From Flavobacterium sp. SUN052 (GTDB lineage: Bacteria; Bacteroidota; Bacteroidia; Flavobacteriales; Flavobacteriaceae), in NCBI RefSeq assembly GCF_028867935.1, contig NZ_JAPQNS010000020.1:1-64000 (forward strand): a stretch of DNA of 64,000 bases, written 5' to 3'. Positions 44,640 through 54,416 of this stretch are shown piece after piece. The translations under genes and the position numbers were made by a program. Under the pieces are notes generated by a model that worked only from the letters and a program-made list of their open reading frames with translations, did no database searches and had not been told where the DNA came from. Position 1 is the stretch's first letter. Every line of letters starts with the position of its first letter.

Positions 44640-45476
44640 TTACAGTCTAGGTAGCCACATGCCCATAGTGGCCCCAACAATTCCGATGCCCATGATGATG
44701 GTACACAGTAGAATAAGCGTTGATGTGACGAGACTGAAAGTTCTGTTCTGTTTTTTCTGAGCGTATAAATACATCTCCAGCACAATCAGCGAAAGCGGAA
44801 TGGCATACGTGAATACAGAAATAGCTGTGAGAAAAGGGCCGGTGAATGTGTTGGGATCAAAACCAACAGGGCCGCCATTGATCAGTAACCAGGCCATCAG
44901 TTCCACTCTAAAAAACCAAACGCCATTGACCACCATGAACAGCCGTAATGCCCAGGCTCTATGCTTCGCAAATTGACGGGTTCTTGCGTATCGGATCGCG
45001 AGTAGGGCAAACAAAATAATGTAGATAGCCTGCATACTGATACTAACGTGTTGGACTACATCGCCTATACCACCACGTGTCCAGACCATGATCAACCCGG
45101 CTGTACTGACAACAATAGCGGTGATAACGTATATTCTGCCGAGCCAACGATGAAAACGAGGCCAGTATTGACGCACCAATGGGATTAGTTGCAGTGGGCC
45201 ACCAATGACCAGAATAGCCGCCAACAGAATGTGAATACCAACACTAGCATTTCCTTTCCAGTCGCCTTCGATATAGCCGTGCGGCAGCACGTTATTCCAT
45301 CGTTCAAAATCGCCAGTAAGGGTGCTTTTGCCGTAAAACAATAGGATATAGGCTCCGAATAACCATTGCCCTACCGTTGCCACAACCAGCCAGGCACTTG
45401 CTGCGAACGTCAGGATTCTTGTGGCAAACGGAGCATCAACTTTTGGGGGCTGGAGAACATCTGTATTGGTTGTCAT
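44640..45476 (-). CDS. DUF2306-type integral membrane protein
   Basis: 278 aa with about seven hydrophobic helices. The middle part carries the DUF2306-like pattern IHILLAAILVIGGPLQLIP, RFHRWLGRIYVI, and FAKHRAWALRLFM, with conserved His residues in the membrane region that could bind heme or metal. The function of the family is not known. It follows the Crp-like regulator gene by 85 bp on the same strand; an inverted repeat TTAAGTT-N7-AACTTAA stands in that gap. Confidence 0.82.
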   Translation of the reverse strand: MTTNTDVLQPPKVDAPFATRILTFAASAWLVVATVGQWLFGAYILLFYGKSTLTGDFERWNNVLPHGYIEGDWKGNASVGIHILLAAILVIGGPLQLIPLVRQYWPRFHRWLGRIYVITAIVVSTAGLIMVWTRGGIGDVVQHVSISMQAIYIILFALLAIRYARTRQFAKHRAWALRLFMVVNGVWFFRVELMAWLLINGGPVGFDPNTFTGPFLTAISVFTYAIPLSLIVLEMYLYAQKKQNRTFSLVTSTLILLCTIIMGIGIVGATMGMWLPRL

Positions 45477-45488
45477 AGCAAAAAGGTG

Positions 45489-45509
45489 TTAAGTTCTGTT
45501 CAAACTTAA
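45489..45509. promoter_or_regulatory. Inverted repeat upstream of the DUF2306 gene
   Basis: TTAAGTT (45489-45495) and AACTTAA (45503-45509) with a 7-nt spacer, 12 bp before the DUF2306 start and just downstream of the Crp-like regulator gene. The size fits a Crp/Fnr-family dimer site, but this is inference. Confidence 0.4.
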
Positions 45510-45561
45510 GAGGGCCCTTTTTTTCGCTGATTAGACAAATGTCCAATACGGATGAGCGGTT

Positions 45562-46164
45562 TTATTTCGGTGTGGGTGTTATTGGCCCAATCTCGCTTCT
45601 GAGTCGGCTCAGGTGCCGCTGTGTGATACCCAGATAAGAAGCTACGTAACGCAATGGCACGTGCCGGATGATGGTTGGTTTCTCGGTGAGGAATTTCTGG
45701 TAACGGTCTTCAGCCGTCAGATTGGCCATGTCGTTAATCCGTCTTTTCTCTTCTTCGAGGTGCTTTTGCAGGATCTGAATAGTGTAATCTTTCTGTGTAC
45801 TACTGCGCTGAGCCCCTATCTCTACATCATCCCGGCTAATTCGAAGTAGTTCGCAATCCGTAATACAGTGCAAGTTTTCGTTGGAAACCGTGCGGTTCAT
45901 AAAATGGAAATAAGACGTAAAAAACCGAGACCCATCATTGAGGTCGACGGTGATTTCGTTATCGTCATTGTCCAGATGAAAGTTTCTCATATACCCCGAA
46001 ACGATAAAGTTATGGTATCGGGGCACCTGTCCGGCCGGTTCAATAATCGTGTCTTTGGGCACAAACACCGGCTTGAATAATTCACGAATTGATGCCTTAT
46101 CGGCTTCAGGTAAGACTAAAATCTCTTCGACATAGCTGAAAAACCTCGTGTAGTAATGTTCCAT
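45562..46164 (-). CDS. Crp/Fnr-family transcriptional regulator
   Basis: 200 aa. An N-terminal cyclic-nucleotide-binding-type beta roll (about 25-120; TIIEPAGQVPRYHNFIVSGYMRNFH) leads by a long helix to a C-terminal helix-turn-helix (RHVPLRYVASYLGITQRHLSRLRSEI). The usual cAMP phosphate-binding Arg/Ser pair is not obvious, as in many Bacteroidota members, so the ligand is unknown. It probably controls the DUF2306 membrane protein gene that follows. Confidence 0.92.
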   Translation of the reverse strand: MEHYYTRFFSYVEEILVLPEADKASIRELFKPVFVPKDTIIEPAGQVPRYHNFIVSGYMRNFHLDNDDNEITVDLNDGSRFFTSYFHFMNRTVSNENLHCITDCELLRISRDDVEIGAQRSSTQKDYTIQILQKHLEEEKRRINDMANLTAEDRYQKFLTEKPTIIRHVPLRYVASYLGITQRHLSRLRSEIGPITPTPK

Positions 46165-46480
46165 ACTAGTTTGCTCATCCTGACAATACTAAAACACAAG
46201 CTGAAGGATTACAAAAGAACAGTTTTTCTACTATGGTTTTACCTAAAATTCATCAATCGGTTAACAGGGGAATGTGAGCAGACGGCCGCCTGTCTGAGTC
46301 ATGCATTCTGTCGCTGTAAGCTGCCCTTGCTTCTTAGAGACTGATTTAGCTGGACAAATCGTCGCATAGCGACCTAACAACTCGTAGAAGCCCATTTTAA
46401 CTACAATCATTAGGTCCGGTCCGTCGTTACGGCTACGCGACGAGAGAGCAATTCAAATGGCCGCTCTGTGATAAGACCAC
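46165..46480. other. Unassigned intergenic region
   Basis: No gene is seen. It holds a degenerate palindrome CGTCGCATAGCGAC (from 46360) and a related segment with GGCTACGCGACGA (46431-46443). The latter 13-mer also occurs at 30009-30021, which hints at remnants of a dispersed repeat. Confidence 0.4.
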
Positions 46481-47221
46481 CTACAGCGGGCGTCTCGATA
46501 CATACACAACGGCAGGCATTTTGTCGGTGCAGCAAAAGAAGGTGTTGTTTTGAGACTGGTAGGTTCCGCCTGAAGCTGCGACGTACAAACGATCCTGCGC
46601 ATCAAGGTATAAATTGATCAGATTCTGTTTAAAGGGAAACCGCAGCGTTCGCTGACCCGATGCATCTTCTTTCCTGATTTCTGACGGATTGATGTAGAAA
46701 GAACCCGAGCCGGGAGATGTTGGCGTCGTGTATGATTGAATAGAATAAACAACTCCCGTCTTCGATTTGACGGACCCTATTGGTTTGATCTCTTCTAAGT
46801 ATGCCTTGTAATATTGGAAGTAAGGAAGCCAGGTTTTGCCATAATCGGGCGTAAAATACTGGGGCGTTTTCGCACCCAGCAGATTCCCCTGTCGATCATA
46901 ATTACGCCACTCCAAGGCAAACGTAGTGTCGTTGCGAACCAGCAGGCCCGGCACGGGACCGTTAAAGTTTTTTGATTCCTGCCAGGTTTTTCCCTGGTCC
47001 GTTGTGTAATAGGCCTTGCTGTAGGTTGTCACCAGCAGCGTTTTGTCAATGTCGCCGGCAATGGCATAAGCCTCCTGTCCAGTTGGTATTTCCAGCTTGA
47101 TCCAGTCAGGATCTGGCGCGGGCTTTTCGGTAGTAACTATGGGGGTGATAAGGCGGGAATCGTTCCGCACGCAGGAGGCTAGTACCGTTACTAGTGCCAA
47201 AAACAAGAGTGACTTTTTCAT
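46481..47221 (-). CDS. Lipoprotein with photosystem/sialidase-like beta repeats, unknown function
   Basis: 246 aa from the ATG at 47221; the longer frame lacks a sensible signal. The lipoprotein signal ends LASC (Cys16). The body has BNR-like repeats, seen as TYSKAYYTTDQGKTWQES and TPQYFTPDYGKTWLPYFQYY, which are short blades of a beta-propeller. The protein is short for a full propeller, so it may be a partial one. No catalytic motif is seen and its neighbours give no hint. Confidence 0.7.
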   Translation of the reverse strand: MKKSLLFLALVTVLASCVRNDSRLITPIVTTEKPAPDPDWIKLEIPTGQEAYAIAGDIDKTLLVTTYSKAYYTTDQGKTWQESKNFNGPVPGLLVRNDTTFALEWRNYDRQGNLLGAKTPQYFTPDYGKTWLPYFQYYKAYLEEIKPIGSVKSKTGVVYSIQSYTTPTSPGSGSFYINPSEIRKEDASGQRTLRFPFKQNLINLYLDAQDRLYVAASGGTYQSQNNTFFCCTDKMPAVVYVSRRPL

Positions 47222-47339
47222 GGCGCTGGTGTAATCGTTTGCAGCAGAAATATATATCAAATCAGCAAAACCGCCAACAATGTATCGGGTCAAAATCAGC
47301 TTATTTAGCGAGCTCTTCATGAATGCCCTCGAAGTGAAT

Positions 47340-48284
47340 CTATTTTCTCAAGCGTTGTAGTTCCTGCTCAAACTCCTCCTCATTCGGCCCTTTTCGCATC
47401 AGGTGGTTGCGCGATGCCTTATCTGGTATCCAGCGATAAACCCAGGAGATACCAAACTTCTCCTTGTAATGGTCGGTTTGGGCATAAATGGGGTCTGTCA
47501 GGGCATCTTCCAGGGTGCAAAAACTATACTTTCTCTTCTTTAACGCATCGACAAGATCATCCAGATAATCGGCGTTGAGGGCGTTATCATGCATCAGATA
47601 GATGTGCTTCACATCACGGTTTAACTTCTTATCCGTGAGCGTTTCGATATAGTCGAAATAGGCCAGGGTTTTAGCTACGTATTGCTGGCCAATTCGCTGG
47701 GCATCTTTAAGCTGATTATGAGCCATATAGTACTCATACAGCTGGGTAATCAACCAATCTTCACTGTGCACCGTAAAAGGAACGGCTATGTAATTCATCG
47801 ACTGTAGGAACGTGGCTCCCTGTTTATGCATGAGTTCATTTTTGCCCAGGTCGTTGTATGGAAACCGGAAGTATTTCAACGACTTCCGATATCTTTTGGC
47901 CAGTTCGGCAGAGATCGCTTCGCCCTTGATTACTTCGGTCATGAGTGTATCAATGCCCACCTCAGAATACCTGACGTGACTGAAAGTGTGATTGCCTGCC
48001 GTCACAAGCGGGTCTTTGACCCAGTCATTCAGCAACGCAATGTTTCGGGTTAAAGAGTCCGTGTAGTACAGTCGCTGTTCATTAATAAAAATGGCAACGG
48101 GTATTTTCAGCGAATCAATTTTTGCCAATAATCTTGGCTGAAACCGATGTGATTGATACAAGCCGGTATTAGGAACATCGTCGATGGTGAACGATACCAT
48201 TTTTTGCGCCTGGAGGCTGTAGCAGTAAAAAAGTGCCACCAAGGCAAGTCGAATTTTCAGGGTAATGCCCGGAATGATTTTCAT
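47340..48284 (-). CDS. Secreted polysaccharide deacetylase (NodB-type)
   Basis: 314 aa from the ATG at 48284, which gives a signal peptide (ending SLQAQ); the longer frame has none. The NodB fold is shown by the metal-binding pair in VSFTIDDVPNTG, the His-box GNHTFSHVRYS, the mid motif YFRFPYND and the late IYLMHDNALNADYL. It removes acetyl groups from N- or O-acetylated sugars outside the cytoplasm. No clear partner lies next to it. Confidence 0.9.
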   Translation of the reverse strand: MKIIPGITLKIRLALVALFYCYSLQAQKMVSFTIDDVPNTGLYQSHRFQPRLLAKIDSLKIPVAIFINEQRLYYTDSLTRNIALLNDWVKDPLVTAGNHTFSHVRYSEVGIDTLMTEVIKGEAISAELAKRYRKSLKYFRFPYNDLGKNELMHKQGATFLQSMNYIAVPFTVHSEDWLITQLYEYYMAHNQLKDAQRIGQQYVAKTLAYFDYIETLTDKKLNRDVKHIYLMHDNALNADYLDDLVDALKKRKYSFCTLEDALTDPIYAQTDHYKEKFGISWVYRWIPDKASRNHLMRKGPNEEEFEQELQRLRK

Positions 48285-48602
48285 GATTTTTAAACGTACT
48301 CCGTAAATAAGCCGAGGTTGGTTTAGTGATAAAGCAGTAGGCACCTCCCATCTACGACTGGCCTGTTTCAGATAAGGGCTCTCAAAACCCAGTTTCTTTA
48401 TCCACTCACAAACCGTCAACCCTGAAAATATCCCGCACCGACGTTATCGACTTTAGGCTGAAGAAACTAATGACCAACCGGTACATAAAAAAGATACCTA
48501 TCCTGATACACTGACCAGCAAGGAGTTAATCGATTTAGTTAGTGGTAAGGCGTTTAAGCCACCACCTTGCTAGATTTGACTTGAACGAAACCATTATTCA
48601 CC
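48285..48602. other. Divergent intergenic region, nothing assigned
   Basis: It separates the deacetylase and methyltransferase genes. Part of it is an open frame in phase with the deacetylase, but that part lacks a plausible start. No clear promoter motif, palindrome of note or RNA is seen. Confidence 0.4.
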
Positions 48603-49439
48603 ATGGAAATTAATGCCACTCAGAAAGCCTACGATAGTTATGTTCTAAGTCGGTCTTCGGCAGAATATCAGCGTCTACACCGACAGGCGCAAATTTGGGA
48701 GTTTGCTGCCAAACGAGTCCTGCAACGGATTGGCTTAACAGAAGGGATGTCCTGCGCTGATATTGGAAGCGGCCCTGGAGAGACCATGCGCCTGATGGGT
48801 GAATTTGTTGGAAAGTCAGGGCGGGTGCTGGGAGTCGATATTGATGAGAAAATAGGTCAGGAGAGTCTGGAGATGTTGCAAACAGGCGACCAAAGCAACT
48901 ACCAGTTTCTGCACGCTAACCTCCTGGAGCTTGAAGAACTACCGAACGGGCCTTTTGATCTGGTTTTTGCCCGCCTGACCCTTTACCACATGAAGAACCC
49001 GGTTGATCTGTTGCAAAAAATGGCTCGCTGGACTAAGTCGGGTGGTCACGTGGTTGTGCAGGACTATTACATGGACGGAGTAGCCATGCCAGAGCCATTT
49101 GACGCCTATCAGCATTTCAAAGATGTTTTTTATGGCGTCTGCCGGGCGGGTGGTTTAGATCCCAATATCGGCATGAAATTACCTAGTATTTTTAGTAAAG
49201 CAGGGCTCGGCTTTCCAGATGGAACCGACGTAGCTTCGCTGATAACGCCCTTTGAGCAGATCAATCCGATGCTTCAGGGTGTGTACATGGGCGTATTACA
49301 GCCGGCCATACAATTGAAGTTAACCACCCCCGATAGAGCGCAAACTTTTGTAAAAGAATTAAATACTATTCAGCAGGAAGGCACAGTACCCTATGGTATG
49401 TGGCCTTCGCTGATCAGCGCCTGGAAACGTATGCCCTAA
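48603..49439 (+). CDS. Class I SAM-dependent methyltransferase
   Basis: 278 aa, cytosolic. The SAM-binding motif I is ADIGSGPGETMRL (about 53-65), followed by the acidic end of strand 2 (VLGVDIDEK), motif II/III (PFDLVFARLTLYHMKNP) and GGHVVVQDY. The substrate cannot be told. It is monocistronic, between the divergent deacetylase and an A/T-rich gap leading to the TonB receptor. Confidence 0.88.
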   Translation: MEINATQKAYDSYVLSRSSAEYQRLHRQAQIWEFAAKRVLQRIGLTEGMSCADIGSGPGETMRLMGEFVGKSGRVLGVDIDEKIGQESLEMLQTGDQSNYQFLHANLLELEELPNGPFDLVFARLTLYHMKNPVDLLQKMARWTKSGGHVVVQDYYMDGVAMPEPFDAYQHFKDVFYGVCRAGGLDPNIGMKLPSIFSKAGLGFPDGTDVASLITPFEQINPMLQGVYMGVLQPAIQLKLTTPDRAQTFVKELNTIQQEGTVPYGMWPSLISAWKRMP

Positions 49440-49643
49440 TGTCTCACAACCAAACGTATGCGCACGTCAAAACACCATACAAACAAGTAAAGAGATTAAA
49501 GTCATGCCCAAACCCCTGTTGCGCTAATATTATGAATTGGCGGCTTATGGTATCATTATCGTCATAAATAGATAACAGTTAGGTAACAGCTAAGAAAAAT
49601 AGTTACATTCTATTTGCAGCGGCAATTTTCAAGCTGCTGCTGT

Positions 49644-52600
49644 ATGAAAAAATACGTACTATCTATTCTATTTCTGTTGCTCATTTCCTGGTTGTTCGTT
49701 GGTCAATCCAACGCACAAACCACACAGGCTTCCATCTCGGGTATCATCTCCGACAATCAGAAAGCTACCCTTCCGGGGGCTACCGTTTTAGTCAAAAACG
49801 AATCTACCGGCTTTTCCACCGGGACAGTTACCAATACCAAGGGTGAGTACCTGTTTAAAGAACTACCCCTTGGTGGACCTTACACCATTCGGGTTTCGTT
49901 TGTGGGTTTTGGCGATCAAACCCGGACGGGTTACACAGTCAATCAGGGCGATGCCATCCGTATCAACCTATCGATGGAGGAAAATGGCCAAACGCTCGAA
50001 GTGGTGCAGGTGGTCGCGTCTGGCCTGAAGAACAAGATTGAGAACATTGGCGCGGCAACGGCCATATCGGCAAAGTCAATTGCGTCACTGCCCGTTAACG
50101 GCCGGAACTTCACTTCCCTCACCGACCTTTCGCCTTTGAGTCGTGGGGGCAGTATCTCGGGACAGCTTGGTTCCTCAACCAACTATACAATCGATGGAAT
50201 GACGGCTAAAAACCCAACATCGGCCGGTTCAACGACGAGCCGGAGCGGGGCACCGTATTCCATTTCGATTGAAGCCGTTCGGGAGTTTAAAGTTATCACT
50301 AACCAGTACGACGTAGTATATGGTCGCAGTGGGGGTGGCATTGTAAGCGCCGTAACCAAGGCAGGAACCAACCGACTGAGCGGAAGCGCCTTCAATTACA
50401 CGCGTGCCGACTGGTTGGCCAGCCCCTATGATATTCGGGGCAACAGGCGGGTAAACAACTTTTCGACCAACCAATTTGGTTTTTCACTGGGTGGACCCAT
50501 TATCAAAGACAAGCTGCACTTCTTTGTCGTTTGGGATCACCAGCAGGATTCGCGGCCGTTGATTATTGCGGACGTTCAATCGGCGGTCGATGAAAACCGG
50601 TTCAACGTAACCCGGACCACCCTCGACCGTTTTGTGTCGATTGCCCGCACGCAGTATGGCGTAGCCAACACACCTCAGTATGGCACGTTCGACAAAGCGC
50701 GGGGTTCCGATGCAGCCTTTGCCCGCATCGACTGGCAGATTAACCGCAATAACCTGCTCACAGTCCGGAACAACTATACCAACGACCGCAACAAGCTTGG
50801 TTTGGCCGACAACACGGCGATAAACATTTACGAATCGTACGGGAACGACTATAACTGGGACAACAGTTTTCTGGCCACGCTCCGCTCGTCGATCAGCCCC
50901 AAGATTACGAACGAACTCAAACTTCAGCACCTGTATACCTACCAGAAAAGCAGCCCTGGCGATCAGTTGCCCGAAGCCAACATTCCCAGAAACATTGTGG
51001 AAGGCGTAATCTCAACGGTAGCCGGTGCCAATCGGTCGACCAATATTCAGATGGGAGGCCACCGATTTGCGCAGGAAGGGTTCCAGAACAACGTGCTTCA
51101 ACTGATTAACAATCTGTACTACAATACCGACAAGATCCAGTACACGTTTGGCCTTGACTTGATGTACACCCGCGCTCATTCGCTGTATGGCAGTGAGGTA
51201 AACGGCCGCTTTCACTACACGGTCGATGGGGCGGCAACAGCCCTGGATAAGTTCGAACGGTTGCAGCCCTACCGCTATTACCGCGAAGTACCCCTCGTAG
51301 CCGATCCGAGTGTAACCGGTAAAACTATGAATGCGGGTATTTATGGCCAATTGAGCACCCGGCTGGCACTGGGACTGGACCTGATTGCTGGCCTACGGTT
51401 CGATTATGCCCGCTATCCAGCGGCTCCGTTCAATCAGGTGGTTTTTGATGAGCTGGGCCTTCGTACCGACAATAAACTCAAGTCGTTTGTGGCCCAGCCG
51501 CGTCTGCAATTTACCTGGGATGTTCAGGACAAACACACCGACATCATCCGGTTTGGCGCGGGCGTTTTTGCTTCCGACATAAATAATTATGCGGTAATCA
51601 ACAACCTGACGTTTGATGGCAAGCACCTGGCCACCGTCGACGTGCGGGGAGCCAACGTACCCACGCCCGACTTTGCCGCTTACCGGAGTAACTATGCCAG
51701 CATCCCATCACTGGCTGCTTTTCAACTCCCCACCATCAATACCAACGCTGCCGATGCGAAAGTACCCGTTTTGTACAAAGCCAATGTGTCGTATAGCCGT
51801 TACCTGACCGATAAGTTGCGCGTTGGTATTTCAGGTTTCGCCAGCCTGGCCCGTCATAACTACATGTACGTCGATCGGAACATGGTAACCAACCCCTTCT
51901 TTCGGTTGGCTAACGAAGATAATCGGGGAGTTTATGTGCCCCTCAGCACCATGCCTGCCAGTGGGGCCGGTGACTGGCTTCAAGGTCGTATCAGCCAGAA
52001 GTTAGGCCGTGTATTGGAACTGAACAGCCAGGGTAAAGTGAACCAGTTTGCCTTTGTTGCCGATGCCACCTACCAGTACTTCCGCGATGGTGAAATTTCA
52101 GCCAGCTACACCTGGAACGACACGCGCGACAACACTTCCTACAATGGCAACGTAGCCAATACGGCAACGCTATCGTTACCAGTTAAAGACGATCCCCGCG
52201 ATCTGAGCAAGATGACCTATTCCGACAATCAGTTTCGGCATAAGGTAGTGGTGTATGGCACTTCGCCTAGTTTCTGGGGCATCACCGTGGGCCTTCGTTT
52301 CTCGGGTATTGGTGGTACTCGCTACAGCTTATTATCGGGAGCCAATAGCAATGCCGATTTTGTGGCTGGTACCAATGATCTGGCTTTTATCTTTGACCGG
52401 ACGAGTGAAAGTGTCCCCGCTAATGTGCGTACAGGCTTGCAGGCTATTCTGGACAATCCGAACGCGAGCCAAAGCATTAAAGATTATATCAATGCGTATT
52501 CGGGCAAAATTGCCGAGCGCAATGGGGGCATCAACGGCTTTTACGGGATATTCGATATTCGAGCCAGCAAGCGGTTCAAACTCTACAAAAATCACAGCAT

Positions 52601-52841
52601 CGATGCATCAGTAGATATTTTCAACCTCGCCAATTTGATCGATAAGAACAAAGGTGCCAACCGCTCTTTAGGTACACAAGCCTTGTATGGTTTGGGTATT
52701 CCGGCGACAGCGACCACGGCGGCTGTTCCCAACTTCGACCGTACCAATCAGCGGTTTGTGTATCGGGTCAATACGGCCGGTGTCGTAACGCCTTCTGGAG
52801 ATCCTTATCAGATGCAGATTGGCCTCCGGTACAACTTTTAA
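49644..52841 (+). CDS. Oar-like TonB-dependent outer-membrane receptor
   Basis: 1065 aa from the ATG at 49644, which gives a good signal peptide (MKKYVLSILFLLLISWLFVG..NAQ). A carboxypeptidase-like domain (SISGIISDNQKATLPGATVLVK, about 25-105) leads to a plug (LPVNGRNFTSLTDLSPLSRGG; TIDGMTAKNPTSAGST) and a long barrel that ends MQIGLRYNF. The lack of a nearby SusD and the plug type place it with Oar/CirA-like rather than SusC-like receptors. The next gene, 18 bp on, encodes a glycerophosphodiesterase, so uptake of a phosphodiester or its product is possible. The 204-bp gap upstream shows TTCTATTTG close to a -7 element. Confidence 0.92.
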   Translation: MKKYVLSILFLLLISWLFVGQSNAQTTQASISGIISDNQKATLPGATVLVKNESTGFSTGTVTNTKGEYLFKELPLGGPYTIRVSFVGFGDQTRTGYTVNQGDAIRINLSMEENGQTLEVVQVVASGLKNKIENIGAATAISAKSIASLPVNGRNFTSLTDLSPLSRGGSISGQLGSSTNYTIDGMTAKNPTSAGSTTSRSGAPYSISIEAVREFKVITNQYDVVYGRSGGGIVSAVTKAGTNRLSGSAFNYTRADWLASPYDIRGNRRVNNFSTNQFGFSLGGPIIKDKLHFFVVWDHQQDSRPLIIADVQSAVDENRFNVTRTTLDRFVSIARTQYGVANTPQYGTFDKARGSDAAFARIDWQINRNNLLTVRNNYTNDRNKLGLADNTAINIYESYGNDYNWDNSFLATLRSSISPKITNELKLQHLYTYQKSSPGDQLPEANIPRNIVEGVISTVAGANRSTNIQMGGHRFAQEGFQNNVLQLINNLYYNTDKIQYTFGLDLMYTRAHSLYGSEVNGRFHYTVDGAATALDKFERLQPYRYYREVPLVADPSVTGKTMNAGIYGQLSTRLALGLDLIAGLRFDYARYPAAPFNQVVFDELGLRTDNKLKSFVAQPRLQFTWDVQDKHTDIIRFGAGVFASDINNYAVINNLTFDGKHLATVDVRGANVPTPDFAAYRSNYASIPSLAAFQLPTINTNAADAKVPVLYKANVSYSRYLTDKLRVGISGFASLARHNYMYVDRNMVTNPFFRLANEDNRGVYVPLSTMPASGAGDWLQGRISQKLGRVLELNSQGKVNQFAFVADATYQYFRDGEISASYTWNDTRDNTSYNGNVANTATLSLPVKDDPRDLSKMTYSDNQFRHKVVVYGTSPSFWGITVGLRFSGIGGTRYSLLSGANSNADFVAGTNDLAFIFDRTSESVPANVRTGLQAILDNPNASQSIKDYINAYSGKIAERNGGINGFYGIFDIRASKRFKLYKNHSIDASVDIFNLANLIDKNKGANRSLGTQALYGLGIPATATTAAVPNFDRTNQRFVYRVNTAGVVTPSGDPYQMQIGLRYNF

Positions 52842-52859
52842 CAACAAAAACAGGAACGA

Positions 52860-53723
52860 ATGAAGGTCATTAATTTGCTAGGGCTGCTTTTGTGCTCAAT
52901 CAGCGCACTGGCCCAACCCAAACTCGACCGGCAGGGCCACCGGGGTAGCCGGGGCCTGATGCCCGAGAACACGGTCCCCGCCATGAAAAAAGCGATGGAT
53001 CTGGGGGTGCAAACGCTGGAACTGGATGTGGTGATTTCGAAGGATAAGCAGGTGGTGGTTTCGCACGATACCTACATGGCCTCCAGCATTTCGTTGAAGC
53101 CCGATGGTACACCTGTGACGCCCAGCGAAGAAAAAGGGATTAAGCTGTACCAGATGCCCTACGCCGAAATCAAAAAGTACGATGTGGGCAGCAAACCACA
53201 TGCCCAGTTTGGCCAGCAGCAAAAGTTTCGGGTGTATAAACCCCTGCTGTCGGAGCTGATCGACTCGGTTAACACCTATGCAAAGGCCAAAGGCCTGCCG
53301 CTTCCGGTTTTCAATATTGAGATTAAGTCGTCGCCAGATGGCGATGGCGTCTCGCACCCGGATACGCAGGAATTTGTTGATCTGGTGATGTCCGTTTGCA
53401 ACAGCAAGAATCTGGGCAACCGATTAACTATTCAGTCGTTTGATGTCCGCCCGTTGCAGGTGCTCCACAAACAATATCCCGATGTGGTTTTGTCGTACCT
53501 GACGATGAACGCTAAATCGCCCGCTGAAAACCTGACTACTTTAGGTTTCACACCCAAAGCTTACAGCCCTTATTACAAGGGTGTCACGGCTGAAACGGTG
53601 AAAGCCTGTCATGATCTGGGCATGCGCATTGTTCCCTGGACGGTCAACACAAAGGCGGAGATCGATTCGCTGGTTCAACTGGGAGTGGATGGGATCATAA
53701 CCGACTTCCCGAACTTATTCTAA
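52860..53723 (+). CDS. Glycerophosphodiester phosphodiesterase
   Basis: 287 aa with a signal peptide (about 1-18, ending SALAQ). The GDPD barrel has the catalytic His in QGHRGSRGLMPENT, the metal ligands in TLELDVVISKDKQVVVSHD, and FNIEIKSSPDGDG. It cleaves glycerophosphodiesters, such as deacylated phospholipids, to glycerol-3-phosphate and an alcohol. It is probably periplasmic and co-transcribed with the TonB receptor. Confidence 0.95.
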   Translation: MKVINLLGLLLCSISALAQPKLDRQGHRGSRGLMPENTVPAMKKAMDLGVQTLELDVVISKDKQVVVSHDTYMASSISLKPDGTPVTPSEEKGIKLYQMPYAEIKKYDVGSKPHAQFGQQQKFRVYKPLLSELIDSVNTYAKAKGLPLPVFNIEIKSSPDGDGVSHPDTQEFVDLVMSVCNSKNLGNRLTIQSFDVRPLQVLHKQYPDVVLSYLTMNAKSPAENLTTLGFTPKAYSPYYKGVTAETVKACHDLGMRIVPWTVNTKAEIDSLVQLGVDGIITDFPNLF

Positions 53724-53735
53724 CAAAACGCATCA

Positions 53736-53777
53736 GAGCCCCCAACCGATTAGTTTCGACTAACTGGTTGGGGGCTC
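53736..53777. terminator. Hairpin terminator after the GDPD gene
   Basis: GAGCCCCCAACC (53736-53747) pairs perfectly with 53766-53777, and the stem continues inward (TTAGT/ACTAA). There is no long T run, so it may be a weak or bidirectional terminator. Confidence 0.6.
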
Positions 53778-53859
53778 ACTGTATAAATTGTAGCCCTATT
53801 GATAATCAAAAGCTTGCCCTGCTTTAGTCAATTCAAATAAACGCCACCACAATCACATC

Positions 53860-54321
53860 TCACTCCAGTGTCATATTCCCCTCCGAAAACTTAAGGTTAT
53901 ACTTGAGTTGGTTCAACCGCCAGCCCCGGTCCGTCCACTCGGCTTTCAGGTCGTAGCTACCCACAAAGGTTCGGGTTTTGCCCTGCGTGGCAGCCTCTTT
54001 GTAGTGAGTAGCGACGGCATAACCGTATATGTCGGCCTGATTTCCATTGAGCGTAATCAGGTAGTGACCGCCCTGATGATGGACAGAATCAAGATCCTGA
54101 AAACCCTGATTCCATGCCTCGGTTATGGCTTGTGCCGTTATCGTTGCGGGCGGCCCTCCCCCATTCGATTCCATATCCAGGTATACGTTCGGTGAAAAAA
54201 CCTCATCGCTCAGCCCTTGCCAGTTGCGGGAATCAGTGTACATAAACAGGCGATTTGCCAATTCGGTGATTTGTAGCTTATCGCGTAGTTCGGTGAAATC
54301 AGCGTTCGTTGCGTAGTCCAT
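53860..54321 (-). CDS. SnoaL/NTF2-like protein
   Basis: 153 aa, no signal peptide. The N-terminal helix (LRDKLQITELANRLFMYTDSRNWQGLSDEVF) and the following beta-sheet (VHHQGGHYLITLNGNQADIYGYAVATHY; WRLNQLKYNLKFSEG) match the cone-shaped SnoaL-like fold. Members include isomerases, dehydratases and pure binding proteins; the activity here cannot be told. It is a single gene converging on the GDPD gene. Confidence 0.85.
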   Translation of the reverse strand: MDYATNADFTELRDKLQITELANRLFMYTDSRNWQGLSDEVFSPNVYLDMESNGGGPPATITAQAITEAWNQGFQDLDSVHHQGGHYLITLNGNQADIYGYAVATHYKEAATQGKTRTFVGSYDLKAEWTDRGWRLNQLKYNLKFSEGNMTLE

Positions 54322-54416
54322 ACCAGTGAATAAAGTCTATTTTTATCGTAGGGATAACAGGTTCTCTACCGATTTGTTTGCCCTGACGGATGGCGTCAAC
54401 CGATGGTCATTCCCGC

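Noticed and set aside
30009..46443. Shared 13-mer GGCTACGCGACGA at 30009-30021 and 46431-46443 as a mobile element
   Set aside because: Only a short match with no inverted ends, target duplication or transposase; at most a remnant of a small dispersed repeat.
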